Part shown: positions 17,149 to 25,359 of the stretch, piece after piece
How the letters are laid out: each line of letters begins with the position of its first letter
Numbering within the stretch: position 1 is the first letter of the stretch
Assembly: GCA_963728785.1 (NCBI GenBank)
Contig: CAVSKV010000002.1
Location: 1,240,001 to 1,304,000 of the forward strand
From: JAGWRI01 sp963728785
Lineage (GTDB): Bacteria; Gemmatimonadota; Gemmatimonadetes; Gemmatimonadales; Gemmatimonadaceae
DNA: 64,000 bases
Reading direction: 5' to 3'
The notes under the pieces: generated by a model
Told to the model about the DNA's origin: nothing
Database searches by the model: none
The model's input: the letters and a program-made list of their open reading frames with translations, nothing else
Translations under genes and position numbers: made by a program

Positions 17149-20052
17149 ATGCCGACGACGAGGGTTCGCCATATCCCGAACCTACGCTATTGGCGCCGGC
17201 CGCCTTCGGGTGGAGATTCAGGGGGTGGCACCCACGAGCGTGATCGCGAGATGACCCCTGAGGAACGGATCGTCCAGATTGCACGCGACCTGGCGCGCGA
17301 ACTGCGCGGCGATCGCGCGGCTCGCGCCGTGACGCCTACCGCATCGCTGGAACGCGACGTCGGACTCGGAAGTCTCGAGCGCGCCGAGTTGCTCACGCGC
17401 CTCGAAGCCGCGCTCGGCCGCGAACTCGACGATCACTTCCTGGTGCTCGACACGCCCCGTGAGATCGCCGCTGACGTCGCCCTTGCCCCGCGCACCGCTG
17501 GCCCCCCGCCGGGCGAACGTGCCATCGCTCCCGCTGCCAGCATCGCGGACCTCGACCGCGCAACGACGCTCATCGAGGCGCTGCGACGGCACGCAATCGC
17601 CGAACCAACGCGCGTGCACGTACGCCTCCACGAGAACGACCGCGTACAACCGGTGACCTATGAGCAGTTGTGGAGCGGCGCCCAGCAGCTCGGCGCGGCG
17701 CTCGCTGCGCGCGGCGTGCGTCCAGGTGAGCCCGTGGCTCTCATGCTCCCCACCGGGCTCGACTACCTGCAGGCCTTCATGGGCGCGCTTGCCGCCGGCG
17801 CCGTGGCCGTGCCGCTGTATCCACCGGCGCGGCTCGATCGCCTGGGTGAATACCTGCAGCGCCAATCGCGCATTCTGGCCAACGCAGGCGCGCGCGTGCT
17901 CATTGCCATGCCGGAAGCGGCGCCAGTGGCCCGCGCCCTCCGGTCGGACGCGCCCACCCTCGCCAGCCCGGTCACGGTGCAGACGCTCCGCGCTGAGGCC
18001 GATGCGCTCCGCGAAGGTAAGGGAGCGCTCCCGATGATCGCCGCCGACGCGCCGGCACTCGTTCAGTACACCTCTGGCAGCACCGGTGACCCTAAGGGCG
18101 TGCTGCTCTCCCACGCCAATCTGCTCGCCAACATTCACGCCATTGCCGCTGGTGTGGATATGCGCCCCACCGACGTCGTCGTGAGTTGGCTGCCTCTCTA
18201 CCACGACATGGGACTCATCGGTGCCTGGCTCTTTGCGCTAGTGCACGGACTCCCGCTCGGCCTCATGTCGCCGCTCGCCTTCCTGGCGCGCCCCGAACGC
18301 TGGCTATGGGCCATTCACCAGGAGCGCGCCACGCTGTCGGCCGCGCCCAACTTCGCGTACGAACTCTGCGTTAGGAAGATCCGCGACGAAGCTCTCCAGG
18401 GCCTCGATCTCTCGTCCTGGCGCTGTGCGCTCAACGGCTCCGAACCGGTGAGCGCCGCCACTCTCGATCGCTTCGCGCGCCGCTATGAGCGCAATGGGTT
18501 CCGCCGCAACGCCCTGATGCCGGTGTACGGGCTCGCCGAAAGTTCCGTCGCGCTCTGCTTCCCGCCGCTGGCGCGCGAGCCTCGCGTGGACACGGTGGCA
18601 CGTGATGCCTTCACGCGCGACGCGCACGCTACGCCCACGGCGCCCGGTGACCCGTCGGCGCTTCACTTCGTCTCGGTGGGGCGCCCCCTCGTTGGCCACG
18701 AGGTACGCATCGTCGACAGCCAGGACGCCGACGTCGCGATGCGCACGGTCGGACGGGTCCTCTTCCGCGGGCCGTCATGCATGACTGGTTACTACCACAA
18801 CCCCGACGCTACGGCTCGTGCCATTCGCCCCGGCGGTTGGATCGATAGTGGCGACCTCGGCTACCTGAGCGACGCCGAGCTGTACGTCACTGGCCGCGCC
18901 AAAGACCTCATCATCAAGAGCGGGCGCAACCTGGTGCCGCAGGAGGTCGAGGAGGTGGCCGGCGCCGTGGACGGCGTACGCAAGGGATGCGTGGTCGCCT
19001 TCGGTGTGCCCGATCCCGCCACCGGCACCGAACAGCTCGTCGTGATCGCCGAGACGCACGCGCAGCTGCCGGCCGACCAGGAACGCATCGAACGCGCAAT
19101 TGTCGAAGCGGTGTCGGCACAGGTGGGGCTGCCGCCTGACGCAGTGCGCATCGTCGCGCCCGGCACGGTGCCCAAGACTCCCAGCGGCAAGATCCGTCGC
19201 TCGGCCACCCGTGACGCCTTCACGTCCGGTGCCATGGGCAGTCGCCCCGCCGCTCCCTGGCGCGTACGCATGGCTCTGGCCGCGACGGTGGCCGGCGACC
19301 GATTGCGGCGCGTGGTGCGCGCCGTCGGACGGGCGGCGTACATTGCCTATCTCGCCGTCGCCGGCACCGTGACACTCGCCCTGCTCCTGCCGGTCTCCTG
19401 GGTGCTCGTGCGCCTGCTCCCGCCCGGCCGCCCCGTGCGCGTCCTCAGTCGCGTGGTGAGTCGCGTGCTGCTCACCGTCGCCGGATGTCCCATTCGTGTG
19501 GAGGGCGCCGAGCGCATGCCAGCTGCAGGGCCACGCGTGTTGGTAGTGAATCACATGTCGTATGCCGACACGCCGGCGCTGCTTGCGGCCCTCCCGATTG
19601 ATTTCGTGTTCGTCGCGATGACCGAGATTCGGACCTGGCCGGTGGTAGCTACCTTTGCGCGTCGTGGAGAGCATCCCACAGTCGATCGCTGGCATGTGCA
19701 ACAAAGCCTGGCCGACGCCGACGCCATCGAGCAGCGGCTCCGCCGCGGTGACTCGGTGTTGTTCTTCGCCGAGGGCGGATTCACCGGTTCCCACGGCCTC
19801 CGTCCTTTCCGGCTCGGCGCTTTCACCATGGCGGCCGCAACCGGGGCGCCCGTGGTCCCGATCGCCCTGCGGGGCACGCGCCGGGTGCTGTCCGCCGACG
19901 CGCGCATTCCCCATCCAGCGCGTGTTCAGATCTGGATCGGCGATCCGATCCGGCCCGCCGGAACCGGTCTCGGGCAAGCCATCGCACTTCGCGACCGCGC
20001 GGCCGACGCGATCGCCGAACATTGTGGTGAGCCGCGCATCATCGCCGGGTAA
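17149..20052 (+). CDS. ACP - fatty acyl-AMP ligase - PlsC acyltransferase fusion
   Basis: This 967-residue fusion has three domains. Residues 35-110 form an acyl carrier protein (pantetheine serine in VGLGSLERAEL). Residues about 125-690 form a fatty acyl-AMP ligase (FAAL), with ALVQYTSGSTGDPKGV, SWLPLYHDMGLIGAWL, YGLAESS and GWIDSGDLGYL. After two hydrophobic helices, residues about 770-960 form a PlsC acyltransferase (NHMSYAD, FFAEGGFTG). The simplest reading is that it activates a fatty acid as the adenylate, loads it on its own carrier and passes it to an acceptor at the membrane. GGAGG 5 bases before ATG 17149 supports this start; ATG 17251, at the domain edge, is the alternative. Confidence 0.8.
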   Translation: MPTTRVRHIPNLRYWRRPPSGGDSGGGTHERDREMTPEERIVQIARDLARELRGDRAARAVTPTASLERDVGLGSLERAELLTRLEAALGRELDDHFLVLDTPREIAADVALAPRTAGPPPGERAIAPAASIADLDRATTLIEALRRHAIAEPTRVHVRLHENDRVQPVTYEQLWSGAQQLGAALAARGVRPGEPVALMLPTGLDYLQAFMGALAAGAVAVPLYPPARLDRLGEYLQRQSRILANAGARVLIAMPEAAPVARALRSDAPTLASPVTVQTLRAEADALREGKGALPMIAADAPALVQYTSGSTGDPKGVLLSHANLLANIHAIAAGVDMRPTDVVVSWLPLYHDMGLIGAWLFALVHGLPLGLMSPLAFLARPERWLWAIHQERATLSAAPNFAYELCVRKIRDEALQGLDLSSWRCALNGSEPVSAATLDRFARRYERNGFRRNALMPVYGLAESSVALCFPPLAREPRVDTVARDAFTRDAHATPTAPGDPSALHFVSVGRPLVGHEVRIVDSQDADVAMRTVGRVLFRGPSCMTGYYHNPDATARAIRPGGWIDSGDLGYLSDAELYVTGRAKDLIIKSGRNLVPQEVEEVAGAVDGVRKGCVVAFGVPDPATGTEQLVVIAETHAQLPADQERIERAIVEAVSAQVGLPPDAVRIVAPGTVPKTPSGKIRRSATRDAFTSGAMGSRPAAPWRVRMALAATVAGDRLRRVVRAVGRAAYIAYLAVAGTVTLALLLPVSWVLVRLLPPGRPVRVLSRVVSRVLLTVAGCPIRVEGAERMPAAGPRVLVVNHMSYADTPALLAALPIDFVFVAMTEIRTWPVVATFARRGEHPTVDRWHVQQSLADADAIEQRLRRGDSVLFFAEGGFTGSHGLRPFRLGAFTMAAATGAPVVPIALRGTRRVLSADARIPHPARVQIWIGDPIRPAGTGLGQAIALRDRAADAIAEHCGEPRIIAG

Positions 20053-20096
20053 GTCGTGCCTCCGGCCACGGTAACATGACCCCGGTCCCGCGCCCG

Positions 20097-21224
20097 TCAG
20101 GCAGCGGGACCCGGCTTCGGATTGAAGATGTCCAGTCGCGGCGCGCCCTCCACCTCGATCATGCCGACCATCCCCTTCCAGACGACGCGCGTCAACGCGT
20201 GGTCCACGAGCTTGATCGTTTCAGGCACCGGGGTCTCCAACTCGAACACTCCGCAGCTTCCCGGTGGCACGACCAAGGTCTGGATGTAGCGCTGTGGCGC
20301 GTTCGCTAGGGCGCCGGCCTCCCACGCCTTGCTCCACACGTTGCCGATCGGATGGAAATGGCTCGACAGGTTCGGACCTCCGCAGACCATGAACACGCGG
20401 ATTGTTTCATCACGCTTGACCTTCACCGAGCCCCACCGGTCGGGAGTGATCGCGGCCTTCTCTCCGTTGAGCACCACGTACGTCGGATCCTCGGCACGCA
20501 TGGCGTCGTAGTCGAACTCCCGCAACCCTTTCATGCCCACGGCGCCCTTCAAATAGATCTCGTTCTGGCCGAAGTAGAGCTCATGATCCACGTGCGGGAG
20601 CCCGTCCTCGGGTTCCACGAGGATCATACCGTACATACCGGAACTGATGTGGAAGTCCAATGCCGGCACGGCACAGTGATAGATGAACGCCCCCGGATAC
20701 ATGGCCTTGAACTCGATCGACGCCGACTGGCCCGGGACCACCATCATGTCCTCGGCACCACCACCCGTGCCGTACACTGCGTGGAGATCCACGTTGTGCA
20801 CGTCGCGGTTCGTCTTCGGGCTCGTCAGCGTCATGTGCACGGTGTCGCCCTGACGGACGCGGATCATCGGGCCGGGCACCTGCCCACCGAACGTCAGGTA
20901 CGAGAACGCCACCCCGGGTTCGATCTCGGCCACCATTTCCTGAACGTCCAGCTTCACCTCCACTCGTTTCGGAGCGCGGCGCCCAATTGGAGGAGGCAGC
21001 TTGGTGGGGTCGGCCGCGACTCGCTTCGACGTGAGCGTGTACTTCGCGGTGGCGGCGGTCGTATCCGGGCGTGACGGAGTTGCACCAACCGCCGCCTTCG
21101 CGGCGCGGCCGATCCACATCCGCTCTCCACCAACGCCGCCAATCGCGCCGGCGAGTGCCCCGACACCAATTCCCTTTATGAACGTCCGGCGCGTGGGCGC
21201 CCGGTCATCTTCGTGGTCGGCCAT
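20097..21224 (-). CDS. nirK: Copper-containing nitrite reductase NirK
   Basis: This 375-residue periplasmic enzyme reduces nitrite to nitric oxide. A twin-arginine signal (RRTFIKGIGVGALAG) is at residues 12-26. The copper ligands are all visible: VHNVDLHA (type 1 and type 2 His), FIYHCA (type 2 His and type 1 Cys), FHISSGM (type 1 His and Met), SSHFHPIG, and the late His in VDHALTRV. It is the last gene of the operon with the oxidase-like protein and DUF2249, about 80 bp after DUF2249, with its own GGAG site. Control is probably by the TGTGA-type box upstream of the operon. Confidence 0.9.
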   Translation of the reverse strand: MADHEDDRAPTRRTFIKGIGVGALAGAIGGVGGERMWIGRAAKAAVGATPSRPDTTAATAKYTLTSKRVAADPTKLPPPIGRRAPKRVEVKLDVQEMVAEIEPGVAFSYLTFGGQVPGPMIRVRQGDTVHMTLTSPKTNRDVHNVDLHAVYGTGGGAEDMMVVPGQSASIEFKAMYPGAFIYHCAVPALDFHISSGMYGMILVEPEDGLPHVDHELYFGQNEIYLKGAVGMKGLREFDYDAMRAEDPTYVVLNGEKAAITPDRWGSVKVKRDETIRVFMVCGGPNLSSHFHPIGNVWSKAWEAGALANAPQRYIQTLVVPPGSCGVFELETPVPETIKLVDHALTRVVWKGMVGMIEVEGAPRLDIFNPKPGPAA

Positions 21225-21304
21225 CTTCTTTCTCCTTGCGAATCGGCGTGATGCCGAGTTGACCTACTACCTCCTGTGGACGCGCGGTCCGTTCCAGTCA
21301 TGGC

Positions 21305-21592
21305 TCACGTCGGTCGCCAGAACCACACCGACCAGTCATCGTCGGCGTGCGGCTCCATGTGGTACACGAATCCGCGCTCCGAGAGCATGGCAATGAGCGG
21401 AACCGGAGCGAGGGTCGCCCGCAGGAGAAGGATCTCTCCGGCCTGCAGCACGTCGACCGCGCCCATGATCTTGGAAAACGGCTCACGGCCGGACCGCAGA
21501 TCCTCGCGTACGTCGACTTCGACTACCGGGGCACTTTGCGGGAACTCGACCATTGCCCCGTCGGGGGTAACGGCATAGATGCGGCTCATCAT
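21305..21592 (-). CDS. DUF2249 protein
   Basis: This 95-residue soluble protein matches DUF2249. It has the VVEVDVRED block, a central VLQAGEILLLRA segment and the C-terminal LIAMLSERGFVYHMEP pattern, which recalls the TusA-like two-layer fold. Such proteins often accompany genes for nitric oxide or hemerythrin-like metabolism. The start ATG overlaps the stop of the upstream oxidase-like gene (ATGATGA), so translation is coupled. Its biochemical role is unknown. Confidence 0.7.
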   Translation of the reverse strand: MMSRIYAVTPDGAMVEFPQSAPVVEVDVREDLRSGREPFSKIMGAVDVLQAGEILLLRATLAPVPLIAMLSERGFVYHMEPHADDDWSVWFWRPT

Positions 21593-22920
21593 GACGGCAG
21601 TGGCAATCGGGACGCCGCGGAACTCCCCCAGCGGATGTGCCCGATCTGGTATGTAAAGATGATAATTGCACCCAGGAACAAGAGCGTTCCGGTGCGCGCA
21701 ACGAGTGGCGACGCAGCGGCGATGCCTGCGAGCAGCAGCCCCACCCCTGTTACATGGAGCATCAACTGCACCCGGGCCATCCCGGTGGAATACAGATCGC
21801 CTGCCGCGGGCAGCGGACCCCGCCCGGTACGCCTTCCGTACCGCACCATCCACACGAGCAGTGGGATGATCTTGTACAAGATTCCGGTAACGAACGGCAG
21901 CACGCCGCCGAGTAGTCCGGTGACCACGTATGCCGTAGCGAGGCGGGTATGAGCGCTGCCGAGTCCCCACACGACCGGGCCCATGACTGCGCTCGCCGCC
22001 AGGAATGGCAAGGACGTGCGCACGAACCGCATTCCCGCGTCTAGGGGCCGCCGAACGCGGGCGCGGTAAAGCGTGCATGTCCGCCACACGAAGGCGGCCA
22101 TGCCGGCGTCGAGCAGCAACACGCCGGTCCACGATGCTGCCAGCACGCCCCAGATCAGGCCAATTGCGAGGGTAGGCACGCCTGCCGCCAGCAGCCCCAG
22201 GGCCCGACGACTCCACCGCGCATCGGCTTCGTGCGCCAGCAGGAACATGGGCAACATCCGCCGCGACACCCCGACCATCATGATCAGCACCCAACCCACG
22301 ATGGCCACGTGCAGGTGCGCGGACAACACGTGCGCACGGTCGGCGGCGATGAATCCGCGCTGCAGATTGTCGGCCAGCACGACACCGAAGCCCACCGTGC
22401 CAACCAGAAACGTGATGGCGATGGCGATCGCGGCCCACGTGACGTCGCGCGTGCGACTTCGCGCCAGCGTCGCCGCTACATTGCCCGCCGCCACTAGGAT
22501 CCCGATCGCCACGAGCACTGCGCCGGCCGCGAGCAGCGGCGTCGAACTCTCGGCAACTCCGCACGCCAACCCGGCAATGCCGGAGGCGAGTACCCAGAAC
22601 GCCACATGGGCCACGCGCGGCGACCGGATCGGGGCGCCGAGCGCGACCGGAACGAATTGGTAGAGCGCGCCAAAGATCGTCAGTGTGAGCCACCCGAGCG
22701 TGACCAGGTGCGTGACGCCGGCGACATGGGGGGCCAGGTAGACGCCGTTTGCCAGATCGGGGGCGATCCACACCAGGCCCACCGCACCGGCCAGCAGGTA
22801 CAGCGTGGCCGCGGCAAAGTGCTCGCCAACGAGCCACAGGGGCGTGCTCGCCGGCGAGGCGGCCGCCCCGGCCACTGTTAACTCGCGCGGATTCGCGCCC
22901 GGAGGCGCTGCGACTCCCAT
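21589..22920 (-). CDS. Heme-copper-oxidase subunit I-like membrane protein
   Basis: This 443-residue protein has about 12 predicted helices. His-containing helices resemble the core of cbb3/NO-reductase-type subunit I or NnrS-like proteins: HVAGVTHLVTLGWLTLTIFG near residue 65 and SAHLHVAIVGWVLIMMVG near residue 205. I do not see a canonical His-His CuB pair, so oxidase activity is doubtful. A heme or NO-binding role is a guess. It is the first gene of the nirK operon, 57 bp downstream of a TGTGA-type palindrome. Its H-x-H motif recurs in the short protein at 24753-25208. Confidence 0.65.
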   Translation of the reverse strand: MGVAAPPGANPRELTVAGAAASPASTPLWLVGEHFAAATLYLLAGAVGLVWIAPDLANGVYLAPHVAGVTHLVTLGWLTLTIFGALYQFVPVALGAPIRSPRVAHVAFWVLASGIAGLACGVAESSTPLLAAGAVLVAIGILVAAGNVAATLARSRTRDVTWAAIAIAITFLVGTVGFGVVLADNLQRGFIAADRAHVLSAHLHVAIVGWVLIMMVGVSRRMLPMFLLAHEADARWSRRALGLLAAGVPTLAIGLIWGVLAASWTGVLLLDAGMAAFVWRTCTLYRARVRRPLDAGMRFVRTSLPFLAASAVMGPVVWGLGSAHTRLATAYVVTGLLGGVLPFVTGILYKIIPLLVWMVRYGRRTGRGPLPAAGDLYSTGMARVQLMLHVTGVGLLLAGIAAASPLVARTGTLLFLGAIIIFTYQIGHIRWGSSAASRLPLPS

Positions 22921-22977
22921 CCCGCCCTGCTCCTCGTGGGTTCGAGTCGGAGAATGGGCACCGGCGCATCGGCAGAG

Positions 22978-22993
22978 TGTGACGATTGTCGCA
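22978..22993. promoter_or_regulatory. Crp/Fnr-type operator of the nirK operon
   Basis: This 16-bp near-palindrome, TGTGACGATTGTCGCA, is centred about 65 bp upstream of the oxidase-like start codon. It is nearly the reverse complement of the box at 23786-23801. The half-site TGTGA fits the recognition residues of the adjacent Crp/Fnr-type regulator. Confidence 0.7.
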
Positions 22994-23039
22994 TTTCACG
23001 CCCGGCGATGATGCCTCCGCTTACTCATAGCGCGGGCGT

Positions 23040-23744
23040 TCACCGGGCCGACCGAGCGTGCGCAACTTGGCCACATTCTGGTATGCGAAGCCGTTTCCGC
23101 GGCAGTAGCTGGACCACACCCTTCTCGGCGAGCTGCTTGAACGCCCGCGACACCGACTCCCGCGCCGTCCCCAGTTCGAACGACAGCTCTTCGCGGGTCC
23201 GGTTGATCACGATCTCCACGCCTTCGGGGGTCCGCTGGCCGTGCTGGTCGGCGTATTCGGCCAGATAGTGGGCGAGGCGCGCTGCCACGTCGCGGAAAGC
23301 GAGCGTGTCGGTGACGTGCACGAGGTGGCGGAGCCGCTTGCCCAACTCATGAATGACGGAGCCGGCTACGTCGGGATTATCACGATAAAGCGCTTCGAAT
23401 TCCTCCCGGGGCACGAAGATGAGGCGCGATTCCACTTCGGTGATCGCCGAGGCCGGGTACGGTCCACCGTCGAGCAATGGGAGTTCCGCCACTGGGCGGC
23501 CCGGACCTTCGCTTTGCAGCACTTGCTCGCGACCGGTGGGGCTCGTTCGGTAGATCTTCACACGCCCCGTCTCGATCACATAGAGACCGCGACACGGCTC
23601 TCCCGTGGTGAACAAGACGTGCCCAGCTGGATAGCTGCGGGCCACGCTGCGCGCGGCCAGCCATGCCAGCGCCTCCTCGGCGAACGTAGAGAACAACGGA
23701 ATCTGACGCAGAACAGAGCGGGTGTCCGCAGCGGCAGTGCTCAT
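23040..23744 (-). CDS. Crp/Fnr-family transcription regulator
   Basis: This 234-residue regulator has an N-terminal cyclic-nucleotide-like effector domain (about residues 12-130; GEPCRGLYVIETGRVKIY) and a C-terminal winged helix. The recognition helix reads GTARESVSRAF. Its R-E-x-x-x-R spacing matches CRP, which reads TGTGA, rather than FNR. The N-terminal cysteine cluster of FNR is absent, so iron-sulfur sensing is unlikely; a heme/NO sensor of the DNR type is possible. I start at ATG 23744, since the upstream frame is not conserved in character. The gene lies between the two operons whose control regions carry matching boxes. Confidence 0.8.
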   Translation of the reverse strand: MSTAAADTRSVLRQIPLFSTFAEEALAWLAARSVARSYPAGHVLFTTGEPCRGLYVIETGRVKIYRTSPTGREQVLQSEGPGRPVAELPLLDGGPYPASAITEVESRLIFVPREEFEALYRDNPDVAGSVIHELGKRLRHLVHVTDTLAFRDVAARLAHYLAEYADQHGQRTPEGVEIVINRTREELSFELGTARESVSRAFKQLAEKGVVQLLPRKRLRIPECGQVAHARSAR

Positions 23745-23785
23745 GACAGCGATGACTGGGTGGCGCGGGCTGGTGCGACGCCGGT

Positions 23786-23801
23786 TGTGACAATCGTCAC
23801 G
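23786..23801. promoter_or_regulatory. Crp/Fnr-type operator in divergent promoter
   Basis: The palindrome TGTGACAATCGTCACG lies 42 bp upstream of the regulator start and 82 bp upstream of the MIP18-like gene. It could serve autoregulation and activation of the divergent operon. Combined with the box at 22978-22993, the consensus is TGTGACGATTGTCACA. Confidence 0.7.
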
Positions 23802-23882
23802 CGTCGGACCCGCGATCGCAACGAGAATGCAGTGGAGTCTCGGAACGGGCGGCGGCACCTGAACTTACGCATTCACACGTCA

Positions 23883-24182
23883 ATGAGCGAACCCGATCAG
23901 CGACTGGACGCGTTGTGGCGCGCGTTCGCCAAGGTCACCGACCCAGAAATCGGCCTCGACATCGTGACGCTGGGGCTCGTGTACGACATCAAGATGTCCG
24001 GCGACATCGCGTGTATCACGCATACCCTCACGACGCCCGGCTGTCCCATGGAGCCGTTCATCACCGATGGGATTCGCGGCGCCGCTGCCCTCGTCGATGG
24101 CGTGGGCCCGGTCGAGCTCCGCCTGGTCTGGGAACCCGCCTGGCATCCCGGATTGATCCCACCCGATGCGTGGGCGCAGTGA
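23883..24182 (+). CDS. MIP18/PaaD-like metal-sulfur cluster assembly factor (DUF59)
   Basis: This 99-residue protein of the DUF59 family helps insert or deliver iron-sulfur clusters. Visible signs are the N-terminal DPEIGLDIVTLGLVYDIKM and the conserved Cys in LTTPGCPM. The C-terminal VWEPAWHPGLI pattern is also typical. It opens the operon that runs to the short oxidase-like protein. A role in repairing clusters damaged by nitric oxide fits the neighbours, but is inferred. The upstream frame to 23241 is a shadow of the regulator gene. Confidence 0.8.
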   Translation: MSEPDQRLDALWRAFAKVTDPEIGLDIVTLGLVYDIKMSGDIACITHTLTTPGCPMEPFITDGIRGAAALVDGVGPVELRLVWEPAWHPGLIPPDAWAQ

Positions 24183-24216
24183 CCGGCACGTCGGATCTTC
24201 CATTCACGAGATCACC

Positions 24217-24423
24217 ATGACACTCACCACTGCCGTATTCGACACGTCGTTGACTGTGAACGAGCTGGTAGCCCGCGAGCCGAGCACGATCGACGTTTTC
24301 AACCGCTTCGGGATGGACACTTGTTGTGGAGGAACCATTCCGATCGCCGAAGCTGCGCGCCGCGACAGCGTGAATCTCGGCGCGCTGATCGCCGCGTTGC
24401 AGTCGGCGATCACGGTGCCATGA
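24217..24423 (+). CDS. DUF542/ScdA-N domain protein
   Basis: This 68-residue protein consists of only the N-terminal domain found in ScdA/YtfE-type proteins that repair iron centres after NO damage. The hallmark is FNRFGMDTCCGG (about residues 28-39). The hemerythrin domain that follows in full-length relatives is absent. The stand-alone form is common. Its stop overlaps the cupin start (ATGA). Confidence 0.75.
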   Translation: MTLTTAVFDTSLTVNELVAREPSTIDVFNRFGMDTCCGGTIPIAEAARRDSVNLGALIAALQSAITVP

Positions 24424-24746
24424 ACACCTATGAGCCGCTTGTCATAGGCGCCGCGGCGAGCGCCCCCCGGCCCGACCGGCCGGCCACGGCGATCGTGCAC
24501 GACGGGCCCGATGCCCGGCTCGTAGTATTTCGGCTCGAGGCCGGCCAGACCGTGCCCCAACACATGAGCACGTCGACCGTCATTCTGTCCATCGCGGCGG
24601 GATCCGGAATGGTCTCCGGAGCAACCGGGGAACAGCCCGTGCGCTCCGGCGACCTGGTAACATTCGACCCCAATGAGCCCCACGGAATGCGGGCTCTGTC
24701 GAACCCGATGGTCGTACTCGCCGTAATCACGCCGCGACCTCGTTGA
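24420..24746 (+). CDS. Cupin-domain protein
   Basis: This 108-residue single-domain cupin has the first motif around GQTVPQHMSTSTVILSIAAG and the second around RSGDLVTFDPNEPHGM, with His residues that could hold a metal. It starts within the stop codon of the DUF542 gene. Its ligand is unknown; the location suggests a small metal-binding protein of the NO response. Confidence 0.75.
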   Translation: MNTYEPLVIGAAASAPRPDRPATAIVHDGPDARLVVFRLEAGQTVPQHMSTSTVILSIAAGSGMVSGATGEQPVRSGDLVTFDPNEPHGMRALSNPMVVLAVITPRPR

Positions 24747-24752
24747 CTACGC

Positions 24753-25208
24753 ATGCACTCACTCGTGCGGCGCTACATCAAGACTGCAATCGCGTTTCTC
24801 CTCATTGGGCTGGCGATCGGCGGTCGGATGCTCGTCCAGCGTGAATTCTTGAACGAATATCCGGACCCCTACGAAATCAGCGCGCATACCCACGCGATCT
24901 TCGTCGGCTTCATAATGATGATGATCCTCGGGGTGGCGCTCTGGCTATTCCCCCGTCCGGACAAAGCCGACAGTCGATACCGACGAGCACTTGTGGAAGC
25001 GGCATACTGGTGCATCGCTGTCGGCACCGGCAGCCGTGTCCTGGGCGAGCTGTTGCGCGCGGTCGTCGACGCGGCCTGGCTCCGATGGGCCATCGTAATC
25101 AGCGGCTTCCTTCAGATCGTTGGGCTTGTGCTCTTCTTCCACACGATGTGGTCGCGCATCCGTGGTGTTGGCAGCCAGGGTCGCGAAGCGGCCGGCGAAC
25201 GATTTTGA
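24753..25208 (+). CDS. Short heme-copper-oxidase-like membrane protein
   Basis: This 151-residue protein has four helices. The second carries SAHTHAIFVGFIMMMILG, which parallels SAHLHVAIVGWVLIMMVG in the 443-residue protein of the nirK operon. It looks like a minimal version of that fold and may bind heme or pair with another subunit. It is the last gene of its operon, 6 bp after the cupin stop. Its function is not known. Confidence 0.65.
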   Translation: MHSLVRRYIKTAIAFLLIGLAIGGRMLVQREFLNEYPDPYEISAHTHAIFVGFIMMMILGVALWLFPRPDKADSRYRRALVEAAYWCIAVGTGSRVLGELLRAVVDAAWLRWAIVISGFLQIVGLVLFFHTMWSRIRGVGSQGREAAGERF

Positions 25209-25359
25209 GAGAGCGGGGCCACAACCCCTCGATATCAACGGCCTCGCAGTGTATTTCTGGACGGGCCAATTCGTATGTGTTGTGCCTTGGTGAGTTCGCG
25301 GACTCGTTTCTCCGCCACCCTATGTTCTGTGTGTCACGCCTTCATTATTCTGACTCACC

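Noticed and set aside
21305..22999. 564-residue frame running through the oxidase-like and DUF2249 genes
   Set aside because: Only its last 95 residues are real (DUF2249); the rest is the wrong frame of the membrane protein gene.
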